Assembly: GCF_008905045.1 (NCBI RefSeq)
Contig: NZ_VWMY01000059.1
Coordinates: 1-64,000 of the forward strand
Reading direction: 5' to 3'
DNA length: 64,000 nucleotides
From: Streptomyces albicerus
GTDB lineage: Bacteria; Actinomycetota; Actinomycetes; Streptomycetales; Streptomycetaceae
Shown: one piece after another, positions 15,330 through 24,457 of the stretch
Numbering within the stretch: position 1 is the first letter of the stretch
Layout of the letters: each line of letters starts with the position of its first letter
Notes under the pieces: model-generated
The model's database searches: none
Told to the model about the DNA's origin: nothing
The model's input: only the letters and a program-made list of their open reading frames with translations
Program-made: the position numbers and the translations under genes

Positions 15330-17144
15330 GTGCACACCTCCAGACGTACGCTGCTCGCTGCGACCGCGGGCGCGGCGGCGGCCGTCGCCGTCGGCGGCAG
15401 CCCCGCGCAGGCCAAGGACCCCGAAGCCGCCAAGGACGACGACAGGAAACTGCGCTCGCTCATCTCCCGTATGACGCTCGAGGAGAAGGTCGGGCAGCTC
15501 TTCGTGATGCGGGTGTACGGGCACTCGGCGACCGCGCCCGACCAGGCCGACATCGACGCCAACCTCAAGGAGATCGGCGTACGGACGGCCGCGGAGCTGA
15601 TCGCCAAGTACCACGTGGGCGGCATCATCTACTTCGCCTGGGCGCACAACACCCGTGAGCCGCACCAGATCGCGGATCTGAGCAACGGGATCCAGCGGGC
15701 CTCGCTCGGACGGCCCCGCGGGCTGCCCGTCCTCATCTCCACCGACCAGGAGCACGGCATCGTCGCCCGCGTCGGCAAGCCCGCGACGCTCTTCCCGGGC
15801 GCGATGGCCCTCGGCGCGGGCGGTTCGCGCACGGACGCCCGTACGGCGGGCCGGATCGGCGGCGCGGAGCTGCGCGCGATGGGCATCCGGCAGGACTACG
15901 CGCCGGTCGCCGACGTGAACGTGAACCCGGCCAACCCGGTCATCGGCGTACGCTCCTTCGGCGCCGACCCGCAGGCGGTGGCCGGGATGGTCGCCGCCCA
16001 GGTGAAGGGCTATCAGAGCTCCGGGGTGGCCGCCACGTCCAAGCACTTCCCGGGGCACGGCGACACCGAGACCGACAGCCACTACGGCTTCCCGGTCATC
16101 GAGCACACCGAAGCCCAGTGGGCCGAGCTCGACGCTCCCCCGTTCAAGGCAGCCATCGCGGCCGGTATCGACTCGATCATGACCGCGCACATCATGGTCC
16201 CGGCGCTCGACCCGTCCGGCGACCCGGCCACCCTCTCGCGCCCCATCCTCACCGGCATCCTGCGCGAACGGCTCGGCTACGACGGCGTCGTGGTGACGGA
16301 CTCGCTCGGCATGGAGGGCGTCCGCACGAAGTACGGCGACGACCGCGTGCCCGTACTCGCCCTGAAGGCCGGCGTCGACCAGCTCCTCAACCCGCCGAAG
16401 CTGGACGTCGCCTGGAACGCGGTCCTCCAGGCCGTCCGCGGCGGCGAACTCACGGAGGCACGCCTCGACGAGTCGATCCTGCGTGTGCTGCGGCTGAAGT
16501 CGAAGCTCGGGCTGCTGAAGGATCCGTACGTCACCCGGCGGGGCGTGGACCGGACGGTCGGGATCCCGTCGCATCTGAAGGCCGCCGACCGCATCGCCGA
16601 GCGGACCACGACACTGCTCGTCAACTCCTCCCGCCTGCTGCCGCTTTCGCGTCGTACGCATCCGAAGGTGCTCGTCGTCGGTGCCGATCCCGCCTCGCCG
16701 TCCGGCACCACGGGCCCGCCCACGACCGTGCTCGCGGCCGCGCTCACCGAGCTGGGCTTCACCGCGACGGCCCTCTCCACGGGCACGGCACCCTCCGCCG
16801 CGACCATCGCGCAGGCCGTCGCGGCGGCTCAGGACGCGGACGCGGTGCTCGTGGGGACGTACAACGTCACGGCCGCCTCCGCCCAGCGCACGCTGGTGAA
16901 CCAGCTGCTCGCGACGGGCCACCCGGTGGTCGCGCTCGCCATCCGCAATCCGTACGACGTGGCCCAACTGCAGGATGTGAAGGCCTATTTGGCTGCGTAC
17001 TCCTGGACGGACGTCGAACTGCGTGCCGCGGTACGGGTGATCGCGGGGCGGGTCGGTCCGGCCGGCAAGCTGCCGGTGCCGGTGCAGCGGGCGGACGATC
17101 CGGCGCAGGTGCTGTACCCCGTCGGGCACGGCCTGACGTACTAG
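15330..17144 (+). CDS. Secreted GH3 beta-N-acetylglucosaminidase-like enzyme
   Basis: This 604-residue glycoside hydrolase family 3 protein has a twin-arginine-type leader (SRRTLLAATAG with an AQA cleavage region near residue 28). A GH3 N-terminal barrel follows, with the NagZ-like motif KHFPGHGDTETDSH from residue 238 and the nucleophile Asp324 in VVTDSLGM, then a C-terminal GH3 domain (about 410-600). The KHFPGHG(D/N)T..DSH motif marks beta-N-acetylhexosaminidases acting on GlcNAc or muropeptides. Start GTG 15330 follows GGAAGGAG. It is probably exported by Tat and used in chitin or cell-wall amino-sugar turnover. Confidence 0.9.
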   Translation: MHTSRRTLLAATAGAAAAVAVGGSPAQAKDPEAAKDDDRKLRSLISRMTLEEKVGQLFVMRVYGHSATAPDQADIDANLKEIGVRTAAELIAKYHVGGIIYFAWAHNTREPHQIADLSNGIQRASLGRPRGLPVLISTDQEHGIVARVGKPATLFPGAMALGAGGSRTDARTAGRIGGAELRAMGIRQDYAPVADVNVNPANPVIGVRSFGADPQAVAGMVAAQVKGYQSSGVAATSKHFPGHGDTETDSHYGFPVIEHTEAQWAELDAPPFKAAIAAGIDSIMTAHIMVPALDPSGDPATLSRPILTGILRERLGYDGVVVTDSLGMEGVRTKYGDDRVPVLALKAGVDQLLNPPKLDVAWNAVLQAVRGGELTEARLDESILRVLRLKSKLGLLKDPYVTRRGVDRTVGIPSHLKAADRIAERTTTLLVNSSRLLPLSRRTHPKVLVVGADPASPSGTTGPPTTVLAAALTELGFTATALSTGTAPSAATIAQAVAAAQDADAVLVGTYNVTAASAQRTLVNQLLATGHPVVALAIRNPYDVAQLQDVKAYLAAYSWTDVELRAAVRVIAGRVGPAGKLPVPVQRADDPAQVLYPVGHGLTY

Positions 17145-17207
17145 AGCTGACGTACCGCACCTACGACGCACACCCGGCGCACCACCCCCAAGTGACGCAA
17201 AGCACCC

Positions 17208-17238
17208 CCCACGTCTGGCGTGGGCCCGCCGCGGCGGG
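17208..17238 (+). terminator. Double hairpin after the GH3 gene
   Basis: CCCACG and CGTGGG (17208-17224) form a short stem and are followed directly by a perfect 14-bp palindrome CCCGCCGCGGCGGG (17225-17238). The pair lies between the GH3 gene and the lipoprotein gene. Confidence 0.5.
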
Positions 17239-17269
17239 TCACGCTGGGCGGGGGATCGGGGGGAACGTC

Positions 17270-17908
17270 ATGCGTGATGCACGGAGCGTGGCTGCACGTC
17301 GCGCGGGGGTGGTGTGCGCGCTGCTGATGCTGGTGGCGGCGCTCACGGGATGTCAGCAGTCGTCCGGGTCCGAGGACGGCAGGCTGGAGGAGGCGACTCC
17401 GGCGCCGACGCGGGCTTCGGGGTACGGGGTGGTGTTCCTGTCGGTCGACGAGTGCAGTTCGTTCGGGCGCGAGTCGTTCACCGAGGTGGCGTGCACCAGC
17501 GAGAAGGCGGCGGCGCGGGTCGTCGCGCGGCACGACGGGAAGGTGGGCGAGGGGCCGCCCTGCCCCGCCACCACGGACTTCGTGCTGCACATCAGCGAGC
17601 AGAAGCCCTCGTCCGACGAGGACGGCGACGGCGCGGTCCCGCAGGGCTACGCCTGTATGCGCAATCTGGAGTCCCCGCATCCCGGCGATCCGGGCGGCGG
17701 CGGAGGCCCCCGCACGATCGTCGGCGACTGCGTCTACAGCGCGGGCGAGGGCGAGGTCCGCGAGACCTCCTGCGACAGCAAGGGCGAGAAGGCCCCGGAG
17801 TTCAAGGTGGCCGCGGCGGTGGAGAAGCGCACCGACTGCCCCGCCGCGACGGCGCTGTACGTCCAGCTGGGCGGGGCGAAGCCGGTGGGCTGCGCCCGCC
17901 CGCTGTAG
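17270..17908 (+). CDS. Lipoprotein with an internal duplication
   Basis: This 212-residue protein has a signal peptide ending in a lipobox, LTGC with Cys28, so it is predicted to be anchored outside the membrane. The mature part holds two similar modules. The first has SFTEVACTSEKAAARVV, then CPATTDFVLHI. The second has EVRETSCDSKGEKAPEFKV, then CPAATALYVQL. Each module has matching cysteines that could form disulfides. The function is not recognised. ATG 17270 lies downstream of a GGGGGGAAC run. It is a single gene, convergent with the S37 peptidase. Confidence 0.75.
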   Translation: MRDARSVAARRAGVVCALLMLVAALTGCQQSSGSEDGRLEEATPAPTRASGYGVVFLSVDECSSFGRESFTEVACTSEKAAARVVARHDGKVGEGPPCPATTDFVLHISEQKPSSDEDGDGAVPQGYACMRNLESPHPGDPGGGGGPRTIVGDCVYSAGEGEVRETSCDSKGEKAPEFKVAAAVEKRTDCPAATALYVQLGGAKPVGCARPL

Positions 17909-17983
17909 CCCGAGGGCTTCAACGGACGGGCGCGGCAAGGCAGTTGCTACCGGCTGTCCTTGCGGTTGTTGTTGCGGTCGCGC

Positions 17984-19432
17984 CTACGGCCGGAGCTGGC
18001 GCTCCACCTTGCGCTTGTCGAGCTTCGCGTCGTACTTGGCCAGCGGCTTGGCCTTCTCCGGGTCCGCCTGGACCGCGGCCGAGGCGACGCCCGCCCACTC
18101 CAGGATCCGGGCCGTGGCGAGGGCCTTCTGGTCGGGGACGAGGTTCGCGACGCCGGCGTAGTGGTTCAGGCCGGGGGCCGTGAAGACGTACGAGTCACGG
18201 GCGCTCTTGCCGAGGCGGAACGGCTCGGCGCCCCACGGGTCGTTCTGGCCGTACACGAACAGCATCTGGTTCGCGTTGCGCTTGACCCACGCGTCGACGT
18301 CGGGCATCGCCCACGGCTGGAACTTCATGGGGATCTCGCGCGGTACGAAGTTCCGCGGCGGCTGGTACCCGTAGCGGATCAACTTCTTCTCGATGTGCGG
18401 GAAGCCGATGGTCGGCGCGCCGAGCTGCGTACCCGCCTGGTAGTAGTACGGCGTGTACGGCTCCAGGCCCTGGTCCGTGTAGGAGACGAAGCCCGTGACC
18501 TCGTCGACCGAGGCCCAGATCTCGTCGTCCGTGGCGTTCTTCGCGTCCGCCGGGATCATGTCGCATTCGGCGAGCATCCTGGTCTGCCAGAAGCCCCACA
18601 CGTAGTCGAGGACGACCGCCTCGTACGCCTTGTCGAGGGTGCCGACCGTGTTGAAGGTATAGCCCTCCGCGGCGGCGAACTCCGCGTACTTCTTCTTCAG
18701 CGGCTCCCGGCGTACGAGCGCCTCGCGCTGCACCCCGTTCAGCCGGTCGCGGCACTCCTTGGTGCCGACGTTCGCGAAGAAGCGGTCGTACGCCGAGTCC
18801 TCCTTGTTCACCACGTCGTTGGGGGCGACGTACGCGACGACGCCGTCCATGTCACGCGGGTAGAAGCGCTCGTAGTACGTGGCGGTCATGCCGCCCTTCG
18901 AACCGCCCGTGGAGACCCACTTCTTGTCGTAGACCGGCTTGAGGGCCTTGAAGATGCGGTGCTGGTCGCTGGCCGCCTGCCAGATGTCGAGCTTGGTCCA
19001 GTCGGCCGGCTCGGGCCGGGACGGAGTGAAGAAGCGGTACTCCATCGAGATCTGGTTGCCGTCCACGATCTGGGTCGGCTCACGGCGACTCGGGTTCGTG
19101 GAGACGTTGTAGCCGCCGGTGTAGAAGACCGTCGGGCGGGCCGTGTCCTTGTGCAGCACGGTGATGCGCTGCTTGAAGGTGCCCTTGGACGGGTGCCGGT
19201 GGTCGACGGGCTGGGTGTAGTTGAGGACGAAGAAGCGGTAGCCCGTGTAGGGCTTCTCCTCGATCAGGCTCATGCCCGGTATCGCGAGGAGCCGGTCCTT
19301 GATGTCCGCGGCGTCGTCGGTGACGACATTGGTGCCGGTGGTGTCCGGCTGGGCGGCGGTGGCCGCCCCGGCCGTGCTCACGGTGCCTATGAGCACCACG
19401 AGTGACAACAGCCATCTGAGCGTCTTGCGCAT
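17984..19432 (-). CDS. Secreted S37-family tripeptidyl aminopeptidase
   Basis: This 482-residue secreted serine peptidase has a signal peptide (about 1-27, AGAATAA) and an alpha/beta-hydrolase fold of MEROPS family S37 (prolyl tri/tetrapeptidyl aminopeptidases of Streptomyces). The nucleophile is Ser178 in VSTGGSKGGMTATY. The late segments FVYGQNDPWGAEPF and APGLNHYAG probably carry the acid and histidine. It removes tripeptides from the N-termini of extracellular proteins and propeptides. It is a single gene on the minus strand with its own promoter region after 19432. Confidence 0.88.
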   Translation of the reverse strand: MRKTLRWLLSLVVLIGTVSTAGAATAAQPDTTGTNVVTDDAADIKDRLLAIPGMSLIEEKPYTGYRFFVLNYTQPVDHRHPSKGTFKQRITVLHKDTARPTVFYTGGYNVSTNPSRREPTQIVDGNQISMEYRFFTPSRPEPADWTKLDIWQAASDQHRIFKALKPVYDKKWVSTGGSKGGMTATYYERFYPRDMDGVVAYVAPNDVVNKEDSAYDRFFANVGTKECRDRLNGVQREALVRREPLKKKYAEFAAAEGYTFNTVGTLDKAYEAVVLDYVWGFWQTRMLAECDMIPADAKNATDDEIWASVDEVTGFVSYTDQGLEPYTPYYYQAGTQLGAPTIGFPHIEKKLIRYGYQPPRNFVPREIPMKFQPWAMPDVDAWVKRNANQMLFVYGQNDPWGAEPFRLGKSARDSYVFTAPGLNHYAGVANLVPDQKALATARILEWAGVASAAVQADPEKAKPLAKYDAKLDKRKVERQLRP

Positions 19433-19548
19433 GCGTTCTCCCCTGAATACGCAGATGTCCGCCGGAACCTAGCGGAGCAACTGCCGTCGCACCAGGGGAT
19501 GTTGGGGTCATTCCGGACAGGTTGCCCGAGATGACGCAAGAAGATCGC

Positions 19549-19941
19549 TCAGCAGCGAATCCAGCCCGAACTCACCGAGCCCGAGCCGACGACACCCTTG
19601 ATCCACACGCGGCGGTTGCCCGCGTGTGTTTTCACCGGACCCGCGTACTTCCTGAACCGCCCGCTGTTGGGCACCTCCGCCAGCCCGCGCGCCTGCACGC
19701 TCACCTTCATGTACTTCCGGGCGCCGACCCTCTTGGGATAGGTCACCGCGCACACGTAGCCGCGCCTCTTGTAGACCTCCACGTAGCCGGTGGAGAAGGT
19801 CAACGTACGCACCTTCCGCCCGGAGCACAGTGCCGCCGCCGACGCGTCGCCCACCCCCGGCCCCGCGAGCGCCAGCAGCCCCGACGCGGTCAGCACGGCC
19901 GTACCGAGCGCCAGGCGTCGGCGTATCGCGCCCATGTCCAC
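19549..19941 (-). CDS. Secreted hypothetical protein with signal peptide
   Basis: This 130-residue protein has a basic N-terminus, a hydrophobic stretch (LALGTAVLTASGLLALAGPGV) and a likely ASA-A cleavage site. The mature part of about 90 residues is basic and carries three cysteines, including the last residue. GTG 19941 has GGAGGG 6 bases upstream. ATG 19935 is an alternative, and a start at 19992 would add 17 residues before the signal peptide. The family is not recognised. A small extracellular or cell-wall protein is likely. Confidence 0.65.
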   Translation of the reverse strand: MDMGAIRRRLALGTAVLTASGLLALAGPGVGDASAAALCSGRKVRTLTFSTGYVEVYKRRGYVCAVTYPKRVGARKYMKVSVQARGLAEVPNSGRFRKYAGPVKTHAGNRRVWIKGVVGSGSVSSGWIRC

Positions 19942-20074
19942 TGGTGTCCCTCCGCGGCCCGCAGCAATTGGAGTACTGATGTACGGACGCATGACGTACG
20001 GCGGATGGTTGCATCGTCCGACCGACGCGGCCTTTCTGCGTGTTTGAGGTGACCTTTCCTGTTTACCCGTGGTT

Positions 20075-20108
20075 CAACAGGTCAGAAGCGAGGTCCAACA
20101 GGTCAGAA
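20075..20108. repeat. 13-bp direct repeat upstream of the 20126 gene
   Basis: CAACAGGTCAGAA occurs at 20075-20087 and 20096-20108, spaced 21 bases (two helical turns). That spacing would suit a regulator binding one face of the DNA. Confidence 0.5.
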
Positions 20109-20125
20109 ACGAGAGGCAGTCCGTC

Positions 20126-20653
20126 ATGAATCGCTCACGGAGTCGCTCAGGGAGTCGCTCGCGAACGATCGGCCGGGGACTCGTCACCGTCGCGCTGCTC
20201 ACCACCGCCGCTTCGGTCCCGGCCGTGGCCAACTCCCCCGAACGCTCCGAGGACCCCGGAGGCCCTCCCCCGGCGCCGGCCCGCAGCGGCAGCCCCAGTG
20301 TCGTCTACGACCGGGTCGCCCACTTCTACGGCGCGTACATCGACGTGGCGAACGACCCGGGCAGCAACGCGGCCGCGGCCGAGCTGCGCAAGTTCTACCT
20401 CACCGCCGACCTCCGCGCGCGCCTGCTCGCCTGGGAGAAGCAGAACGACGCGGACGGCATCCTGCGCGCCCAGCACGTGCCGAGCGCCTGGAAGGTGACA
20501 CCGGGCGACAGCGGCATGGGGCACACGTACACGACGGTCCGGCTGACCTGGGACTCCGGTCCGGGCACCGGCGGGGAGAAGACGTACACCTACCTCACGG
20601 TGCGCTCGGACCTGGAGAGCCGGAAGATCTCCGACATCACGTCGAAGTACTGA
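20126..20653 (+). CDS. Secreted hypothetical protein
   Basis: This 175-residue protein has a very basic Ser/Arg repeat leader (RSRSRSGSRSR), a hydrophobic core and a cleavage region near SVPAVANS. The mature part resembles a small alpha/beta domain with FYGAYIDVAND and TYTTVRLTW, a little like NTF2- or DUF3828-type folds, but this is not secure. ATG 20126 follows a GAGAGG ribosome binding site, and a start at 20069 would encode an unlikely leader. The 3' end overlaps the convergent ABC transporter gene by 17 bases. Confidence 0.7.
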   Translation: MNRSRSRSGSRSRTIGRGLVTVALLTTAASVPAVANSPERSEDPGGPPPAPARSGSPSVVYDRVAHFYGAYIDVANDPGSNAAAAELRKFYLTADLRARLLAWEKQNDADGILRAQHVPSAWKVTPGDSGMGHTYTTVRLTWDSGPGTGGEKTYTYLTVRSDLESRKISDITSKY

Positions 20654-23600
20654 CCGCCGAAGCGGCGTCCGGCTCCCCGACGAACGTCCGCCACAACTCC
20701 GCGTACCGGCCGCCCCGTTCGAGCAGTTCGTCGTGCGTGCCGTCCTCCGCCACCCGGCCGTCGGCCATCACCACGACGCGGTCCGCGCGGGCGGCCGTGG
20801 TCAGGCGGTGCGCGACCACCAGGGTCGTACGGCGGCCCGCGATGCGGTCCGTGGCCTGGTTGACCTGGGCCTCGGTGGCCAGGTCGAGGGCGGCCGTGGC
20901 CTCGTCCAGCAGGAGGATGTCGGGGTCGACCAGTTCGGCGCGGGCCAGGGCGATCAACTGGCGTTGTCCAGCGGAGAGGTTGCGGCCGCGTTCGGCGACC
21001 TCGTGGAGGTAGCCGCCGTCCAGCGTGGCGATCATGTCGTGCGCGCCGACCGCGCGGGCCGCCGCCTCCACCTCGGCGTCGGTCGCGTCCGGGCGGCCGT
21101 ACGCGATGGCGTCGCGGACCGTGCCCTGGAAGAGGTACGCCTCCTGCGGGACGACGCCGAGCCGGTGGCGGTACGAGGTGAGGTCGAGGGAGCGCAGGTC
21201 CGTGCCGTCGACCGTGACCCGCCCGCCGGTGGGGTCGTAGAAGCGGGCCACCAGTTTGACGAGCGTCGACTTGCCCGCGCCCGTCTCGCCGACGAAGGCG
21301 ACGGTCTGCCCGGCCGGGATGCTCAACGAGACCCCGCTGAGGGCTTCTTCGTCGTCGCCGTACGCGAAGTCCACGCCCTCGAAGGCGATGTCGCCCCGCA
21401 AGGACGGCACCTCCAGCGGCTCGGCGGCGGCCTTCGTCGAGGTCGGCTCCTGGAGCAGCTCCTGGATCCGGCCGAGCGAGACGGTCGCCTGCTGGTAGCC
21501 GTCGAAGACCTGCGAGAGCTGCTGCACGGGGGCGAAGAACAGGTCGATGTAGAGGAGGTAGGCCACCAGCGCGCCGGTGGTGAGGGTGCCCGCGTCGATC
21601 CGCGCCGCACCCACGATCAGCACGGCGGCCGCGGCCACCGACGACAGCAGCTGCACGAACGGGAAGTAGATCGAGATCAGCCACTGTCCGCGGATACGGG
21701 CCTGGCGGTAGCTGTCGCTGCCCTCCGCGAAGCGCTTGCCGCCGGCGCCCTCGCGCCGGAACGCCTGGAGGATCCGCAGCCCGGACACCGACTCCTGAAG
21801 GTCGGCGTTCACCACGGACACCCGCTCACGGGCGAGTTCGTACGCCTTCACGCTGGACCTGCGGAAGAAGAACGTGCCGATGATCAGCGGCGGCAGCGTC
21901 GCGAAGACGACCAGTGCCAGCTGTACGTCGATGAACAGCAGCGCGACCATGATGCCGAAGAAGGTGACGACCGAGACGAACGCGGTGACCAGGCCCGTCT
22001 GGAGGAAGGTGGACAGCGCGTCCACGTCCGTCGTCATCCGGGTCATGATCCGGCCCGTCAACTCCCGCTCGTAGTAGTCGAGTCCGAGCCGCTGGAGCTG
22101 GGCGAAGATCTTCAGGCGGAGGGAGTACAGGACGCGTTCGCCCGTGCGTCCGGTCATGCGGATCTCGCCGGTCTGCGCCGCCCACTGGACGAGGACGGTC
22201 AGCAGGGCGAGCGCGGACGCCGCCCAGACGGCGCCGAGGGCGACCTCGGAGACGCCCTGGTCGATGCCGTGCCGGATCAGGACCGGCAGCAGCAGGCCCA
22301 TGCCCGCGTCCACGGCGACGAGGCCGAGGCTGACGAGCAGCGGCAGCCCGAAGCCGCGCAGGAGACGCCGGAGTCCGTACGACTCCTCGGGCGTGACCGC
22401 GCGTGCCTCGTCGATGGCCGGCGTGTCGGTGGCCGGGGGCAGCGCGTCGACCTGGGCGAGGAGTTCGGGGGTCGCGGGCGAGTCGTCCATGGCCGCGTCC
22501 CTGGGCTCGCGGTCCCCGGTCCACAGCCGGGGCGTGATGCCCCGCTCGGCGTCGAACTCGGCGTCCAGTTCGTCGCGTACGGACATGTCCTCCTGCGGGC
22601 AGGACGGCTGGGCGTGACCGGGTGAGACGCCGCCCAGCTCGTCCGGGTCGGTGAGCAGGCGCCGGTACAGGGGTGAGCGTTCGGTCAGCTCCTGGTGCGT
22701 ACCGATGTCGGCGAGGCGGCCGTCGTCGAGGACGGCGATGCGGTCGGCGAGGTTCAGCGTGGAGCGGCGGTGGGCGATGAGGAGGGTCGTGCGGTCCTCC
22801 ATGACGCCGCGCAGGGCCTCGTGGATCTCGTGCTCGACCCTGGCGTCGACGGCGGAGGTGGCGTCGTCCAGGACCAGCAGGCGCGGGTCGGTGAGGATCG
22901 CGCGGGCCAGGGCCACGCGCTGGCGCTGGCCGCCGGAGAGGGTGAGGCCGTGCTCGCCGACCTTGGTGTCGTAACCGCCGGGCAGCTCGGCGATGAACCG
23001 GTCCGCCTGGGCGGCGCGGGCGGCCGTCTCGATCTGCTCCTGGGTGGCCTCGGGGCGGCCGTACGCGATGTTGGCGCGGACGGTGTCCGAGAAGAGGAAG
23101 GAGTCCTCGGGGACCAGGCCGATCGCGGCCCGGAGGGACTCGAGCGTCAGCTCGCGTACGTCGTGGCCGCCGATGAGGACGGCGCCCCTGGTCACGTCGT
23201 AGAAGCGGGGCAGAAGGAGGGAGACCGTGGACTTGCCGGAGCCCGACGAGCCGACGACCGCGAGGGTCTCGCCGGGGCGGATCTCGAAGGAGAGGCCGTC
23301 CAGGACCGGACGGTCGTCCTCGTAGCCGAAGGAGACGTCGTCGAACTCGACGGTCGCGGGGGCGTCGGCGGGCAGCGGTTTCGTGCCGTCCTTGATCGAC
23401 GGCTCGGTGTCGATCAGCTCCAGGACGCGCTCGGCGCCGGCGCGGGCCTGCTGGGCGACCGTGAGGACCAGGGCGAGCATGCGGACGGGGCCGACGAGCT
23501 GGGCCAGGTAGGAGGAGAAGGCCACGAACGTGCCGAGGGTGACCTGGCCGCGGACCGCCAGCCAGCCGCCGAGGGCCAGCATCGCGACCTGGCCGAGCGC

Positions 23601-24380
23601 CGGGACCGCCTGGAGGGCGGGGGTGAATCTGGAGTTCAGACGGATCGTGCGGAGGCGGCCCGCGAAGAGCCTGCGGCCGATCTCGCGGACCTTGCCGGTC
23701 TCCTGGTCCTCCTGACCAAAGCCCTTCACCACGCGTACGCCGGTGACCGCGCCGTCGACCACTCCGGCCACCGCCGCCGCCTGTGCCTGCGCGTACCAGG
23801 TGGCGGGGTGGAGCTTCGAGCGGCTGCGCTTGGCGATGGCCCAGATCGCGGGGGCCACCGCGAGGGCGACGAGGGTGAGCGGCAGCGACAGCGAGGCCAT
23901 GATCCCGAGGGAGATCAGGAAGAGGAGTATGTTCCCGATCGTCATCGGGAGCATGAAGAGCAGGCCCTGGATGAGCTGGAGGTCGCTGGTCGCGCGGCCC
24001 ACCACCTGGCCGGTCGACAGCTCGTCCTGCCGTCGGCCGTCGAGGCGGGTGATCGTCCCGTACATATCCGTACGCAGGTCGTGCTGGACGTCGAGTGCGA
24101 GGCGGCCGCCGTAGTAGCGGCGGATGTAGGTGAGGACGTAGACGACGACCGCGGCGCCGATGAGGGCGCCCGCCCAGGGGGCCATGTCGCGCGTGTGGTT
24201 CCCGATGACGTCGTCGATGATCACCTTCGTGATCAGCGGGACGAGGGCCATGACGGCCATGCCCGCGAGCGAGGCGCCCAGCGCGAGCACGACGTCCTTC
24301 GGGTACCGCCAGGCGTACCCGGCCAGCCGCCGTGCCCAGCCGGGGGTCCCCCGCCCCGCCCCGCCCTCTTGCGCTGCCAC
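20637..24380 (-). CDS. Fused ABC exporter, two TMD-NBD halves
   Basis: This 1247-residue inner-membrane protein fuses two half-transporters (TMD-NBD-TMD-NBD). The first half has Walker A GSSGSGKS near 375, signature LSGGQRQ and Walker B LLVLDDATS near 505. The second has Walker A GETGAGKS near 1030, signature LSAGQRQ and Walker B ILLLDEATA near 1157. The first NBD carries Asp where the catalytic Glu is expected, the pattern of heterodimeric exporters with one degenerate ATP site. GTG 24380 was chosen because GGAAGG lies 7 bases upstream. TTG 24422 would add 14 residues. The exported substrate is unknown. Confidence 0.9.
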   Translation of the reverse strand: MAAQEGGAGRGTPGWARRLAGYAWRYPKDVVLALGASLAGMAVMALVPLITKVIIDDVIGNHTRDMAPWAGALIGAAVVVYVLTYIRRYYGGRLALDVQHDLRTDMYGTITRLDGRRQDELSTGQVVGRATSDLQLIQGLLFMLPMTIGNILLFLISLGIMASLSLPLTLVALAVAPAIWAIAKRSRSKLHPATWYAQAQAAAVAGVVDGAVTGVRVVKGFGQEDQETGKVREIGRRLFAGRLRTIRLNSRFTPALQAVPALGQVAMLALGGWLAVRGQVTLGTFVAFSSYLAQLVGPVRMLALVLTVAQQARAGAERVLELIDTEPSIKDGTKPLPADAPATVEFDDVSFGYEDDRPVLDGLSFEIRPGETLAVVGSSGSGKSTVSLLLPRFYDVTRGAVLIGGHDVRELTLESLRAAIGLVPEDSFLFSDTVRANIAYGRPEATQEQIETAARAAQADRFIAELPGGYDTKVGEHGLTLSGGQRQRVALARAILTDPRLLVLDDATSAVDARVEHEIHEALRGVMEDRTTLLIAHRRSTLNLADRIAVLDDGRLADIGTHQELTERSPLYRRLLTDPDELGGVSPGHAQPSCPQEDMSVRDELDAEFDAERGITPRLWTGDREPRDAAMDDSPATPELLAQVDALPPATDTPAIDEARAVTPEESYGLRRLLRGFGLPLLVSLGLVAVDAGMGLLLPVLIRHGIDQGVSEVALGAVWAASALALLTVLVQWAAQTGEIRMTGRTGERVLYSLRLKIFAQLQRLGLDYYERELTGRIMTRMTTDVDALSTFLQTGLVTAFVSVVTFFGIMVALLFIDVQLALVVFATLPPLIIGTFFFRRSSVKAYELARERVSVVNADLQESVSGLRILQAFRREGAGGKRFAEGSDSYRQARIRGQWLISIYFPFVQLLSSVAAAAVLIVGAARIDAGTLTTGALVAYLLYIDLFFAPVQQLSQVFDGYQQATVSLGRIQELLQEPTSTKAAAEPLEVPSLRGDIAFEGVDFAYGDDEEALSGVSLSIPAGQTVAFVGETGAGKSTLVKLVARFYDPTGGRVTVDGTDLRSLDLTSYRHRLGVVPQEAYLFQGTVRDAIAYGRPDATDAEVEAAARAVGAHDMIATLDGGYLHEVAERGRNLSAGQRQLIALARAELVDPDILLLDEATAALDLATEAQVNQATDRIAGRRTTLVVAHRLTTAARADRVVVMADGRVAEDGTHDELLERGGRYAELWRTFVGEPDAASAVSTST

Positions 24381-24457
24381 GCCGGTGCCTTCCGTAGATC
24401 CTTGTCCGCCGGAAGGCACCAACGCGATCGGAACCGGATTTCATCCCTCCGCAATGA

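Noticed and set aside
20733..22625. Long plus-strand frame opposite the ABC exporter
   Set aside because: Its composition (Val/Gly/Asp/Arg/His-rich with no folds) and position over a clear ABC transporter mark it as a shadow frame.
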